From positions 62,001 through 126,000 of the forward strand of contig JAHHIG010000011.1 in the NCBI GenBank assembly GCA_019358895.1: a stretch of 64,000 nt of DNA, given 5' to 3'. Each line of letters begins with the position of its first letter. The stretch's first letter is position 1. Positions 41,615-51,022 of the stretch are shown here, in pieces. A program made the position numbers and the translations under genes. The notes under the pieces are model-generated. The model searched no databases. It had not been told where the DNA came from and saw only the letters and a list, made by a program, of their open reading frames with translations. The DNA comes from Tildeniella nuda ZEHNDER 1965/U140 (GTDB taxonomy: Bacteria > Cyanobacteriota > Cyanobacteriia > Leptolyngbyales > Leptolyngbyaceae).

Positions 41615-42913
41615 ATGCACGATTCGCCTCCTTCCCTTGACAATCTGGTGATGCTCACAGAAGCACACCCGCTCACGGTCGCTGCAATGCCGAACGGGGT
41701 TGAGCAGATTGCCTCACCACCAACCGTAATATCCCCTCAGCAGCCACTGCCACAACAGTCAGTGCAGCCCTTTGGCTACGATATTCCTCGTTCTTCCGAG
41801 CAAATTCATAAGGTAGAAGCCTTTCGGCAGACGTTGGAGCGGCACCGAGGCGATCGACACCTGCTGGTACTTCAGGATTTTCCTGACCCTGATGCGCTTT
41901 CGTCTGCCTGGACTTACAAGCTCATCGCTCAGAAGTACGACATCCAGTGCGACATGGTTTACGCAGGCACTCTCAGTCACCAAGAAAACATTGCGCTGGT
42001 CAAGCTAACCAACTTGCCTGTGCAGCGCCAAACACCGCAAACCCTGAAAAGCCGGGATCTATCAAAATATCAGGGCTGCGCTCTTTTAGACAATCAGGGA
42101 ACCACCAGCCAACTGTTACCGTCTGTGTTGCAGGCTGGCATTCCTATTACGGTTGTTATTGATCATCACAGTATGCAGGGAGACATCAACGCCGAGTTTG
42201 TGGATATTCGTCCCTACACTCGCGCTACCGCAACCATCCTGACGCAGTATCTCCAGGCTGGGTTGCTCAAGCTTGACAGCAACACCAGCGAGCATGTGAA
42301 GTGTGCAACGGCGCTGATGCACGGCTTACGATCGGATACGAACGCGTTAAGACAGGCTGGGGAAGAGGATTTTCTGGCTGCTGCCTACTTGAGCCGTTTT
42401 TATGACGCTCAGTTGCTCAATGCCGTCCTGCAATCATCCCGATCGCGCCAGGTCATGGATGTCATTGAGCGAGCGCTCAAAAATCGCATTGTGCAAAACA
42501 ACTTTTCGATCGCGGGTGTCGGTTATCTGCGCTACGACGATCGGGATGCGATTCCCCAGGCAGCGGACTTTCTCGTGACCGAAGAAAACGTCCACACGGC
42601 AGTTGTCTACGGCATTGTTCACGATGAAGACGAAGAATTGGAGGTCGTCATTGGCTCCTTACGCACCAACAAGCTAACGCTAGACCCTGATGAATTTATC
42701 AAAGAATCGTTCGGGCAGGATGCTCAAGGGCGTTTCTTCGGGGGCGGTCGATCGCAGGCAGGCGGCTTTGAAATTCCCCTCGGCTTCCTCTCCGGTTTTA
42801 CTGAAAGCTCTGAATACGCCAAGATGAAATGGGGTGTCTTCGATGCTCAAGTGAAACAAAAGCTGCTGCGATTGGTTAACCCAGACCAGCACTATCCCAA
42901 TGGGGTGAGTTAA
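41615..42913 (+). CDS. DHH family phosphoesterase (NrnA-like)
   Basis: 432 residues. DHH domain: LVLQDFPDPDALSSAW (DPDA metal site), ALLDNQG (Asp), ITVVIDHHSMQGD (the DHH motif) and CATALMHGLRSDTNAL. DHHA1 domain: FFGGGRSQAGGFEIPLGFLSG (GGG-x2-x-AGG) at ~370-395. This layout is that of NrnA-type oligoribonuclease/pAp phosphatases, which degrade nano-RNA or 3'-phosphoadenosine 5'-phosphate. The N-terminal ~70 residues are long and low in conservation, so translation may start later (e.g. at MLTEAHPLT or the next Met). No operon partner is evident. Confidence 0.85.
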   Translation: MHDSPPSLDNLVMLTEAHPLTVAAMPNGVEQIASPPTVISPQQPLPQQSVQPFGYDIPRSSEQIHKVEAFRQTLERHRGDRHLLVLQDFPDPDALSSAWTYKLIAQKYDIQCDMVYAGTLSHQENIALVKLTNLPVQRQTPQTLKSRDLSKYQGCALLDNQGTTSQLLPSVLQAGIPITVVIDHHSMQGDINAEFVDIRPYTRATATILTQYLQAGLLKLDSNTSEHVKCATALMHGLRSDTNALRQAGEEDFLAAAYLSRFYDAQLLNAVLQSSRSRQVMDVIERALKNRIVQNNFSIAGVGYLRYDDRDAIPQAADFLVTEENVHTAVVYGIVHDEDEELEVVIGSLRTNKLTLDPDEFIKESFGQDAQGRFFGGGRSQAGGFEIPLGFLSGFTESSEYAKMKWGVFDAQVKQKLLRLVNPDQHYPNGVS

Positions 42914-43072
42914 GCAGAAAAGAAAGGATGAACGATAAAGGCTAAAGGATAAAAACTATGCCTGTTGTCTGTTGCAGATGACCCGCTTTACATGCCTTTG
43001 CCACTTGAGAAACAAGATTTTATAGCAGTTTGAGCCATTTTCTTAGCCTTCATCCTTTATCCTTTAGCTTTT

Positions 43073-43570
43073 ATGTCATCCATTGATCTTTATCTCATTC
43101 GTCATGGCATTGCTGGGGAGCATGGCAGCTATGCCAACGATGATGAGCGTCCACTCACTGCTGAAGGCAAGCAAAAGACACGACAGGTTGCACAACGCCT
43201 TCATGCATTGACGTTACGGTTTGACTTGATTCTGACCAGTCCACTGGTACGGGCGCGGCAGACAGCAGACATTTTGCTGGAGGCAATGTTATCACAGACG
43301 GTGCAAGTGTCTTCGCATCTCGCTCCTGGTGGCAAGCTGGAGGAATGGCTAGAGTGGTTGCAGGATGGGCGATCGCCAGACGCTACTACCCTTGCTTTAG
43401 TTGGGCACGAACCGAATCTAAGCACCTGGGCAGAAACGCTCGTGTGGGGTGAAGCAAGAGGTGCTTTGAGCCTGAAAAAAGCGGGTGTCATTGGGTTGGC
43501 GTTACCTGAGCAGTCTCTTGTGGGCAACAGCACTTTATTTTGGCTGACCCCGCCCCGTTTTTTACGGTAA
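43073..43570 (+). CDS. sixA: Phosphohistidine phosphatase SixA
   Basis: 165 residues. Histidine-phosphatase motifs: YLIRHGIAGEHGS (RHG), SPLVRARQTADIL, and GHEPNLSTWA with the second catalytic His. The short form is typical of SixA, which removes phosphate from phosphohistidines of signal proteins in E. coli; in cyanobacteria the substrate is not established. It stands alone between the DHH gene and a short-repeat stretch. Confidence 0.85.
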   Translation: MSSIDLYLIRHGIAGEHGSYANDDERPLTAEGKQKTRQVAQRLHALTLRFDLILTSPLVRARQTADILLEAMLSQTVQVSSHLAPGGKLEEWLEWLQDGRSPDATTLALVGHEPNLSTWAETLVWGEARGALSLKKAGVIGLALPEQSLVGNSTLFWLTPPRFLR

Positions 43571-43683
43571 GTCCGGCTTCTACTGTAAGACGGTAGAGCA
43601 AACCAAGCCAGCAATTGATGGCACTCGAAGAAGACCGTGTTCTGAAAATATAGCTGTCGCCAAGACGCTAGGACATTGGGATC
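43571..43683. other. Intergenic after sixA
   Basis: No gene recognised; the remaining gap to 44012 contains the repeat at 43684 and CTCCCCTTACTCCTCTTCCC short repeats. Confidence 0.4.
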
Positions 43684-43755
43684 AAAAGGGGGTGGAGGCG
43701 TTGCCCCCAGCCAGCTTTCGACCTGAGCGCTCAAGCCAAAGGGGGTTTCACCCCT
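43684..43755 (-). repeat. Dispersed repeat with GAGCGCTC core, copy 2
   Basis: Reverse complement of the 12253 repeat: AGCTTTCGACCTGAGCGCTC and flanking AAGCCAAAGGGGGTTTCACCC match the first copy with a few substitutions. Neither copy has coding capacity. Confidence 0.7.
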
Positions 43756-44012
43756 GCATTCCGTCCTAACAAATATGGCTGCGGCTATAAAAGAGTCAAA
43801 GCAGCAAGGTGGTGCGGCAGGGCATTAAGTGAGGAGTGAGAAGTGAATTTTGCCTTCTGACCTCTCTCCCCTTACTCCTCTTCCCTCACCTCTACCTCAC
43901 CGGACATCGTCACCTCATCGGTTCGGTTCCACGACTCCACTTTGAGCAATAATCTAGATACCGTCATAGTAGGAGTTATGAGGAGGGGTATCCTAACGGC
44001 GGGTATCCCTAA

Positions 44013-45680
44013 GTGGAAGTGAACTTTGTGCCTAAGTGGTTACTGCCAACGTTAAGTGAAATTCTGGCGCTGAACGATCCGACCTGGATGGGTCAGTTTG
44101 AGCCGTTACCGTCTCGATCGAGCGAAACGGAGTCGCTTGGACACTACCGCTCAAACCGCTCGGCACTACAGCGAGTAAGGGCAGAGCGTGAGTGGACTGG
44201 GGCGATCGCCGCTCTTAACATCCTGCTGCAAAAAGCTGTAGTCATGGCGGAAGCGACCGACCCACAACAAGCGACACATGGGTTTGTTCTGTCAGGTCCG
44301 CTGCCAGTCCTTAGCGACCCTGCATTAATCTGCAATTTTGCGACCTGGTCACTGACCGCCAACCCGTTACACGTTGCCGCATGGCTACCGCTACAACTGC
44401 TCCCCGCGATCGAAAAAACAGTCGTGACAGGCTTAGACGCAACCACTTCAGATCCAACGGCTTCAGATGCAACCGTTTCAGAGAAACCAATCACGTCTGC
44501 TTTACCCCTACTGCCTGGTGACCCCTTGGCAGCAGAGCAATTCTGCCTGGTATTAACGCCTCAATTCAGCCTGGTCTTGGTCTTAGGAGAATCGCTACAG
44601 AGCGCGCCTTCGTTTATGTTTTCGTTTGTACCAGAAGTGGTACAGCAAGCGTGGAACGCGATTCGCCCCCGTATTTTGCTCATGAATGCTGACCAGATCG
44701 AACAGTTGGATGCCTTAGCGGAGCAATTTGTACCTGTAGCACCTGACTACGCAACGGTGATGCAATTCAGTCGTTTGATGCTGGCACATCTGCCAGAACC
44801 GCTGGAAGAAATACGTCCTGAAAAAGCTGACGGTCAGCACAATATCGCGTCTAAGCAAGAAGTGGTAAAGCACGGTCAAGCATCGCCAAAGCGCAGAGAC
44901 GCGACAACGCAAGCTCTGATTGACTCAACACCGTATCCTCCGCTGCCTTCGCCTCACCCTACCACTCCAGATGTTGAACTCTTACAGGCACTTGCCCACG
45001 AGATTCGCACACCTCTCACGACCATTCGTACCCTCACGCGATCGCTGCTCAAGCGTACGGATCTCCCTCCCGATGCGTTGAAGCGTCTGAGCATTATCGA
45101 TCGTGAATGCAGCGAACAAATCGATCGCTTTGGCTTAATCTTTCGGGCTGTTGAACTACAAACGTCGCCCGCTCACCACGACAAGATGTCGCTGACACGC
45201 ACATCGCTGGCGCAGATGTTCCAGCAAAGCATTCCCCGTTGGCAGCAGCAGGCGAGCCAGCGACAGCTCACTCTAGATGTTGTGCTTCCACCCCAGATGC
45301 CGACTGTTGTTAGCGATCCGACGATGCTAGACCAGGTCCTTACCAGCCTTATTGAACGCTTCACACGTAGCCTTCCGGGCGGTAGTCATATTCAAGTCGA
45401 AGTGATGCTGGCGGGCGATCAACTTAAGGTGCAGCTCCAATCCGAGCCAGATGCAGCGGTTGCCGCTCGACAGCATCACCGACCCCTGCTGCGATCGCTC
45501 GGACAGCTACTCATGTTTCAACCAGAGACGGGCAGCCTTAGCCTTAATCTCGCTGTGACAAAAAGCCTCTTTCAAGCATTGGGTGGCAAGCTCGTCGTGC
45601 GCGATCGACCGCAGCAAGGCGAGGTGATGACGGTATTTTTACCGCTAGAAGCAAGCAGTATAGAAATGCTGGATGTGTGA
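44013..45680 (+). CDS. Histidine-kinase-like protein with degenerate ATPase domain
   Basis: 555 residues from the GTG at 44013. A ~300-residue N-terminal sensor-like region without recognised motif (no membrane helix seen) is followed by a Pro/Ser-rich linker, then the dimerisation H-box QALAHEIRTPLTTIRT (His ~329). The C-terminal HATPase region is kept in outline (DPTMLDQVLTSLIERFTR, GSLSLNLAVTKSLFQALGGK) but lacks the N-box Asn (LIERFTR) and the G-rich DxGxG and GxGLGL motifs. Autophosphorylation is therefore doubtful. It could be a phosphoacceptor or signalling scaffold, or still bind nucleotide unusually. No response regulator lies next to it. Confidence 0.8.
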   Translation: MEVNFVPKWLLPTLSEILALNDPTWMGQFEPLPSRSSETESLGHYRSNRSALQRVRAEREWTGAIAALNILLQKAVVMAEATDPQQATHGFVLSGPLPVLSDPALICNFATWSLTANPLHVAAWLPLQLLPAIEKTVVTGLDATTSDPTASDATVSEKPITSALPLLPGDPLAAEQFCLVLTPQFSLVLVLGESLQSAPSFMFSFVPEVVQQAWNAIRPRILLMNADQIEQLDALAEQFVPVAPDYATVMQFSRLMLAHLPEPLEEIRPEKADGQHNIASKQEVVKHGQASPKRRDATTQALIDSTPYPPLPSPHPTTPDVELLQALAHEIRTPLTTIRTLTRSLLKRTDLPPDALKRLSIIDRECSEQIDRFGLIFRAVELQTSPAHHDKMSLTRTSLAQMFQQSIPRWQQQASQRQLTLDVVLPPQMPTVVSDPTMLDQVLTSLIERFTRSLPGGSHIQVEVMLAGDQLKVQLQSEPDAAVAARQHHRPLLRSLGQLLMFQPETGSLSLNLAVTKSLFQALGGKLVVRDRPQQGEVMTVFLPLEASSIEMLDV

Positions 45681-46005
45681 CGCGATCGCTTTAACCAAGA
45701 CCCCCAACTGTTTAAGAAAGTAGGGTCTTTAGAGGATGTTTGAAAAGTCCAATTCTTTGTAGCGTTGGCGGCTGGAGTCGCGGTTTTAATTGCCAGATTA
45801 CTTTGAAGACAACCTCTTAGGATTGCTGGAGAAGAATGATTAAGCATTTGAAGGTCATCTAAAACCTATTCGATGACTAAAGTATTCGACGACTAAAACG
45901 CGACTGCGAAAATGCCTGGATTGAGGTTCTGATTTCACTCCAACAGTCTCTCAAAGTGACTGGTTACGGCAGTTTTTTATCATTGGTCGTATCTGCTTAT
46001 CAACA
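45681..46005. other. Gap between convergent genes
   Basis: AAGACCC/GGGTCTT hairpin near 45697-45732 after the kinase, then no gene until csbD. The hairpin has no T tract. Confidence 0.4.
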
Positions 46006-46039
46006 AAAAGTCTAGGCAATCTGTTGCTGCCTAGACTTT
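46006..46039 (-). terminator. Rho-independent terminator of the csbD-like gene
   Basis: Minus strand AAAGTCTAGGCA (46039-46028) pairs with TGCCTAGACTTT (46018-46007), followed by TTGTTGAT. It lies ~36 bp past the stop. Confidence 0.75.
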
Positions 46040-46074
46040 CAGTTAATAAGCCTGAACGATGATTACGTCATGCT

Positions 46075-46257
46075 CTAGTCAATGACTTTCTTAACGTTAT
46101 CTTTCACATCTTCGACGGTATGCCGACCTTCCGCTTCTGCTTGCTTTGCCTGCCCTTCAGCTTTGGTTTGAGGATCGCCAGTGACATCGCCAACTGCTTC
46201 TTGAATTTTGCCTTCAATGTTTTTAGCAGTTGCCTTAACTCTATCTTCTAGACTCAT
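46075..46257 (-). CDS. CsbD family stress protein
   Basis: 60 residues from the ATG at 46257, preceded by AAGGAG six bases away, which decides this start. MSLEDRVKATAKNIEGKIQEAVGDVTGDPQTKAEGQAKQAEAEG is the family sequence: a small, charged, Ala/Glu/Lys-rich helical protein with the KNxEGKxQExxG unit. CsbD proteins are induced by general stress; their molecular activity is unknown. It has its own terminator. Confidence 0.9.
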   Translation of the reverse strand: MSLEDRVKATAKNIEGKIQEAVGDVTGDPQTKAEGQAKQAEAEGRHTVEDVKDNVKKVID

Positions 46258-46464
46258 GATGATCTCCTTGGTTAATGTTAGAAAAATGCCGTTGGCTTCA
46301 GGAGACTGTGTTGTTCGCCTCACTATCTCAGCACACTAATAATTTACCAGGGGTGACTGGTTCTACTGTCCCTCTCTGGAGATAAATAAACATCATTCAG
46401 ACAAACCGAAAGAGAGAGCATCGGAGATTGCATCCCGCTACTGTAGCTTTTTAACCAGGCAACA

Positions 46465-47142
46465 TTAACGCAATGCCAACGGAGAGTTTAGCGTCAACGT
46501 GAGGTCAGTATTGGGGTTAACTACCACTACATCCGCTCGTTTTTTGCCAAAGATCAACCCGCCTAAAGCACCCGCTCCGCCCCCAATCAAGATTTTGCCA
46601 AGAGTGATGCGTTTTTTGCCTGTGACTCCAGAAATGATTGTGGCAGCACCAGCACCGATCGCAGCCCCCTTCAAAACCGCATCTGTATTCGTGCCAGGAA
46701 CAATCTCCTGTGTTTTGGTCACAACCTCAGATGTCGCATCAATTGGCACCACTGTTCCGTCCGTCAAGGTGATCTCTTGACCATAAAACTGGGAGCCACC
46801 ATCTACAGGTCTGAGTTCGCCTCTAATCTGGCTACCCGATCGCACCAGGATTTCACCAGAAGAAGAACGAATATTTCTAGCAAGCAGCAGCGTTAGAGGG
46901 CTGGTTTCGGTGGGCGAGACCACGACCTTTTCAGCGCCATCGTAGCGAATCGGCAGCCTTGTGCCCGCTGGAATCTCAACCCGACGGGGAGACTGTTGCG
47001 AAGGAAAGAGCTGCGCCACGGTATAAGGAGCCGGGTTAGCAGTGGCGCTAGTGGCGATCGTCAGCGGTGCGATCGCGCTTGAACCCATACCCAAAGCAAG
47101 TACAAGAGCCGTCTTAGACTGCCATCGACTAAAGTTAACCAT
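46465..47142 (-). CDS. Exported protein with TrbI-like fold and glycine zipper
   Basis: 225 residues. An N-terminal signal peptide (TALVLALGMGSSAIAPLTIATSATA) precedes a beta-rich domain (RRVEIPAGTRLPIRYDGAEKVVVSPTETSPLTLLLARNI, GSQIRGELRPVDGGSQFYGQEITLTDGTVVPID) that resembles the TrbI/VirB10-type conjugation proteins' outer region. A Gly-rich stretch (GAAIGAGAATIISGV, LIGGGAGALGGLIFG) looks like a glycine zipper that may insert in membrane. Not part of a conjugation cluster here, so the likeness may be structural. It probably acts in the periplasm or outer membrane. Confidence 0.7.
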   Translation of the reverse strand: MVNFSRWQSKTALVLALGMGSSAIAPLTIATSATANPAPYTVAQLFPSQQSPRRVEIPAGTRLPIRYDGAEKVVVSPTETSPLTLLLARNIRSSSGEILVRSGSQIRGELRPVDGGSQFYGQEITLTDGTVVPIDATSEVVTKTQEIVPGTNTDAVLKGAAIGAGAATIISGVTGKKRITLGKILIGGGAGALGGLIFGKKRADVVVVNPNTDLTLTLNSPLALR

Positions 47143-47303
47143 AAGGGATCACCCCAAAATATGTGTGCCGGATGCTTTCTAGACTCGGTGAGAAATTAAA
47201 AGGTTCCAGAGGGGAGTGGGGAGTAGGGAGTAGGGAGTGGGGAGTGGGGAGTGAAGTAGAAGATGTAAGGTTTGTGATATCCACTTTAGCCTTTAGCCTC
47301 CTT

Positions 47304-47846
47304 CTACCGTCCCTTCAGCCGTCTCAGCAGCCAGTCAAGCCGAGTTTCCGCCAGAGCCACGTTGTCTTTTGCATCCCGCGTCAGGTCATCTCTCGTCAGG
47401 TCGGTCATTTCAAACTGGTTGTTGCTGCCATAGCCGAGTTGATTGACGGTTACACGCAGTCGATTGGAAAGAAAAATAGCGAGCGCGCGATAAAACCGGG
47501 AAGCAAAGCCGACATCTTGACGAAGTTTGGTCGCAAGCTGTTCTCTTGGGAGAGAGAGGACGAGTGATAGTTGGGTCGCAGTAACGGTTGCAGAGGGCGG
47601 ACGCGTGTCGATGAACGACATTTCGCCAACGACATCACCACTGGTCAGTTTGGCAATTTCACGATCGCCCATTGCCGCAACTGAAACGCTTAGCGTCCCT
47701 TCCAGCAAAATATAGAGAGTGTCGATCGGTTGCCCTTCGTGAATCAGCACTGTTCCGGCAAGAACGTCTTGTCGAACGGCTGTTTCAATTACCCAGTCAA
47801 TGTCATCGTCATCCAGTTCGCCCAGGATGAACAGAACTTTCTTCAT
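47304..47846 (-). CDS. Cyclic-nucleotide-binding-domain protein without DNA-binding domain
   Basis: 180 residues. The cNMP domain spans ~15-130: VLAGTVLIHEGQPIDTLYILLEGTL, then GDVVGEMSFIDTRPPSATVTATQ, the phosphate-binding cassette. In true cAMP receptors this cassette has Arg just before Ser/Thr-Ala; here the Arg is displaced (TRPPSA), so nucleotide binding is uncertain. No helix-turn-helix follows; the last ~50 residues are helical and acidic/basic (TDLTRDDLTRDAKDNVALAE). It may sense a ligand or bind a partner protein. Confidence 0.75.
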   Translation of the reverse strand: MKKVLFILGELDDDDIDWVIETAVRQDVLAGTVLIHEGQPIDTLYILLEGTLSVSVAAMGDREIAKLTSGDVVGEMSFIDTRPPSATVTATQLSLVLSLPREQLATKLRQDVGFASRFYRALAIFLSNRLRVTVNQLGYGSNNQFEMTDLTRDDLTRDAKDNVALAETRLDWLLRRLKGR

Positions 47847-48036
47847 GCGTTTGCGCTCTGCCTCATGCTACCAGGATAGTCTGTTCGTCCGGAGACACCC
47901 TGATCTGTTTACCGTTGTACTCGAAGATGAGACTGGCTGGATCGGCGCTAACGCAAAATTCTTAAGAAGCTTGCTCAAGGCTAGATTTATCTGTAAGTAA
48001 ACTTCATAAAGCGGTACTATTCACCATGCAAGTCAA

Positions 48037-48822
48037 TCACCGCAAGAATGCTTGTACAGCTTGTGCAAATGCTGCTGCGTCCTCAAGATGGATGGCGTGA
48101 CCGCAGCCAGGAATGACGTGTAGTTGAGCCGCTGAGCAGACAGCAGTCATCGCTTGATTAAGTGTGCAAAACTTGCGATCGTCCCCTCCCACCAGTAGTA
48201 AAAGCGGTTGCGCGTGCCGTTGCAGCGGTTCCCAAAGTGAGGGTTGCAAGCCTGTACTCAGAAAGCGCAGTGCTTTTGCTAGCTCCGACGGACGATTGCG
48301 CGATCGCTGCTCTTGGATTTGAAGAAAAGCAGAATGGTGTCGCAACGTCTGAAATAACGGTTGGCTGTACCAATCGGACAGAAAGGAGGAAAAATCGGCT
48401 TCAAGCTGCTCTGCCAGGTTGCGATCGTGCTGTAGTCGTGCCCTCCGTTCCGCCTCGGTTCGCAAACCAGGGGACGCGGACTCTAGCACCACTTTAGGAA
48501 AACGTTGGGGAAAGTGCAGTGCCAGATAGAGTGCCAAGCGCCCACCCATTGAGTAGCCGACGAGAAAGCAGCGAGAAAGCTGCAATTCATCCAGCCAGGA
48601 CACGATCGCGCTGGCAGTTTGAGGCATGGTGTAGAGATCAGCTTCACCGTTCACCACCGTCTGCCCATGACCAGGCAAATCAACGGCGAGACAGCAAAAT
48701 TGGTTGACCAGGTGGGCGATCGCCCTGTCAAAATCGGCACCACTGCCCAGAAAACCATGCAAAAATAGCACCACTGGCAACTCACGACTGCCGTGAGAAA
48801 CATAATGAAACTGATACCCCAT
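48037..48822 (-). CDS. menH: 2-succinyl-6-hydroxy-2,4-cyclohexadiene-1-carboxylate synthase
   Basis: 261 residues, an alpha/beta hydrolase. Motifs: VVLFLHGFLGSGADF (oxyanion loop HGFxG), LAVDLPGHGQT, nucleophile Ser in LVGYSMGGRLALYLAL and His in VIPGCGHAIHLED with Asp in LVGGDDRKF. MenH removes pyruvate to form SHCHC in menaquinone/phylloquinone synthesis; phylloquinone is the photosystem I quinone in cyanobacteria. GYSMGGR and GFLGSGADF are MenH-like rather than general esterase. No other men gene is in the window. It is divergent from the P450 gene. Confidence 0.85.
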   Translation of the reverse strand: MGYQFHYVSHGSRELPVVLFLHGFLGSGADFDRAIAHLVNQFCCLAVDLPGHGQTVVNGEADLYTMPQTASAIVSWLDELQLSRCFLVGYSMGGRLALYLALHFPQRFPKVVLESASPGLRTEAERRARLQHDRNLAEQLEADFSSFLSDWYSQPLFQTLRHHSAFLQIQEQRSRNRPSELAKALRFLSTGLQPSLWEPLQRHAQPLLLLVGGDDRKFCTLNQAMTAVCSAAQLHVIPGCGHAIHLEDAAAFAQAVQAFLR

Positions 48823-48874
48823 TATTCGTTCTTACCTTTAGCCTTTAGTCCTTAGCCTCTTACCTTCGATCGCG

Positions 48875-50260
48875 ATGAGTTTGATCCACCTACCAGAGGG
48901 TTCGTCTACGCCCTCACTCCTGCAAACGCTGGCGCTGGTTTCAGACCCGATCGGTTTTTTGGATCGCTGCGCCCAGCGCTATGGTGATACGTTTACGACG
49001 CGTGTGTTGGGTTGGCAGTCGCCACCTGTCGTCTTTTTTGGCGATCCAGCCGCGATCGCGCAGATTTTTACGGCTCCCAGTGGTCGGTTTGAGTTGGGCA
49101 AAGTAACCCACGTGTTTCGACCGCTTACAGGCGATCGGTCTCTTATTATGCTGGATGGCGATCGACACCAGCGGCAACGGCAGCTTTTGATGCCACCGCT
49201 ACATGGCGATCGAATGCGAACCTACGGTCAACTCATCTGTGACATTACCCGCCAGGTCATAGCCGACTGGACGCTGCATCAACCGTTCTCCATTCGAGTC
49301 TCCACGTCCGAAATCTCCCTTCAGGTGATCTTGCGCGTTGTCTTCGGCATGACTCCGGGGAGTCGGTATCAGCAGCTCAAGCAACTGCTGCATTCCCTAT
49401 TAGAATCCATTACCTCGTCCCTTTACTCCAGTCAATTTTTCTTCCCGTTGTTGCAGCAAAATTTGGGGCGTTGGAGTCCGTGGGGCGCGTTTTTGCGACA
49501 GCAGCAGCAAATTGATGCGCTGGTCTATGCCGAAATTCAAGAGCGTCGGGCAAAGTTTGATCCATCCCGTGAGGATGTGCTGACGCTGCTGCTATCTGCC
49601 CGTGATGAAGTGGGGCAAGGAATGACCGATGAGGAATTGCGCGATCAGTTGATGACGCTGTTACTGTTAGGGCACGAAACGACCGCATCAGCTCTGTCAT
49701 GGGCATTTTATTGGGTGCATGAAGAGCGATCGGTGCTAGAGCAACTGCGGCACGAGCTAGAAACAGTGGGCACCGAAGCAGACCCCGATCGCCTGGCACA
49801 ACTGCCCTACCTCACTGCCGTTTGCAAAGAGTCGCTGCGGATTTACCCGATCGCCCTGATTTCCCAACCGCGCAAGGTTAAAGAAGCGATAGAAATTGGG
49901 AACCACACCTTCAACCCTGGCACAATTCTGATTCCTTGCATCTATCTGGCACATCGTCGCGCTCAAACTTATCCCAACCCAGAGCAGTTTCAGCCAGACC
50001 GTTTTCTCCACCAAAAATTTTCTCCCTCCGAGTTTATGCCCTTTGGCGGCGGGGCACGGAGTTGCATTGGTGCGGCATTTTCGCTGTATGAGATGAAGCT
50101 AGTGCTGGCAACCGTTCTGTCCTGCTATGACCTGGTGGCGACAACGCAGGGAACCGTTAAACCATCACGGCGCGGCATTACCTTTGTCCCGTCTCAAAAT
50201 TTTCGGCTCAGCGCGATCGCCCAACGCAGCCATATCAGTATGGTAAAAGCTGGCGTTTGA
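48875..50260 (+). CDS. Cytochrome P450, CYP110-like
   Basis: 461 residues. The I-helix oxygen motif LLLGHETTASALSW, the K-helix KESLRIYP (ExxR), the PERF-like QFQPDRFLHQ and the heme loop FMPFGGGARSCIGAAFSLYEMK with Cys at ~397 are all intact, so it should bind heme. Cyanobacterial CYP110 members hydroxylate fatty acids, alkanes or terpenes; the start MSLIHLPEGSSTPSLLQTLALVSDPIGFL fits that group. Divergent from menH with 50 bp between, containing CCTTTAGCCTTTAGTCC short repeats. No redox partner or terpene synthase is adjacent, so substrate is unknown. Confidence 0.9.
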   Translation: MSLIHLPEGSSTPSLLQTLALVSDPIGFLDRCAQRYGDTFTTRVLGWQSPPVVFFGDPAAIAQIFTAPSGRFELGKVTHVFRPLTGDRSLIMLDGDRHQRQRQLLMPPLHGDRMRTYGQLICDITRQVIADWTLHQPFSIRVSTSEISLQVILRVVFGMTPGSRYQQLKQLLHSLLESITSSLYSSQFFFPLLQQNLGRWSPWGAFLRQQQQIDALVYAEIQERRAKFDPSREDVLTLLLSARDEVGQGMTDEELRDQLMTLLLLGHETTASALSWAFYWVHEERSVLEQLRHELETVGTEADPDRLAQLPYLTAVCKESLRIYPIALISQPRKVKEAIEIGNHTFNPGTILIPCIYLAHRRAQTYPNPEQFQPDRFLHQKFSPSEFMPFGGGARSCIGAAFSLYEMKLVLATVLSCYDLVATTQGTVKPSRRGITFVPSQNFRLSAIAQRSHISMVKAGV

Positions 50261-50314
50261 AGTACAGTCTGCGTAGCGATCGACCGATTGACTCAATCAG
50301 TTAAGGTCGATTGG

Positions 50315-50737
50315 CTAATCCTCTGGATCGCCGATCATGTTGGGGCTAATCAGCGTGATGTCAAATTCATCGGGAGGCACTGTCATAATCGCGTCTCGTT
50401 TCAGCAAATAATAGATCGCACGCACTTGCGGTCCAAAGACAACCTCATCCTCATTTTGCAGATCGTGCGCTTGAAGCTTGCGCCCATTCACTAGCAGACC
50501 ATTGGCGCTGGACTTGCCTTTAAGATTACCGTCCACGATGCGGTAATAGTAGGTGCCATTATCGTTAAGAAGCTGTACCAGTGTGGCATGACGGCGTGAA
50601 ACAAATTGAGAAACGAGGCGAATATCGCATTTTGGGTCTCTGCCGATCGAATAGACGGGACCATCCAGGACAAATTCGCGCCGTCCTTTGTCGTCTTCAA
50701 TAATCAGCAAATGGTTTTGATGCGGTTCTGAAGGCAT
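50315..50737 (-). CDS. FHA-domain protein, tandem copy 1
   Basis: 140 residues. A forkhead-associated phosphothreonine-binding domain is clear: VYSIGRDPKCDIRL (GR-x-P), VSRRHATLVQL (SRRHA), SSANGLLVNGRKLQ (NG). The C terminus ends with the shared EVVFGPQVRAIYYL and DEFDITLISPNM. It lacks any partner domain such as a kinase. It pairs with the 51023 paralogue (same start MxSEPHQxHLLI and same end region), showing a tandem duplication. The fixed relation to each other and divergent C termini suggest differing partners. Role unknown, likely a phosphorylation-dependent binding protein. Confidence 0.88.
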   Translation of the reverse strand: MPSEPHQNHLLIIEDDKGRREFVLDGPVYSIGRDPKCDIRLVSQFVSRRHATLVQLLNDNGTYYYRIVDGNLKGKSSANGLLVNGRKLQAHDLQNEDEVVFGPQVRAIYYLLKRDAIMTVPPDEFDITLISPNMIGDPED

Positions 50738-51022
50738 TGAACAATACGTGACGTGATTGAGTCGAAGTGGTGGTTGAGTCGGATCACTGACCGTTAAGCA
50801 AATTCACTCTACTTCCAGCCAGCTTAGTCGATGCAAGGCGATAATCAGCAGTTCGTAACAAACTTGACAGACCTGATTTTGCCATCATAACGTCTGCAGT
50901 AAAACTCATGACAAGCAGCCGCCAATCAGAGTATGCCCCAATTGTCAAGCAAAAGACTAAACGCGTTTAGTCTAGCCTCTACGAAGGTTTCATCAAGGCT
51001 TGCTATTGCCTATGCCCAGCAA

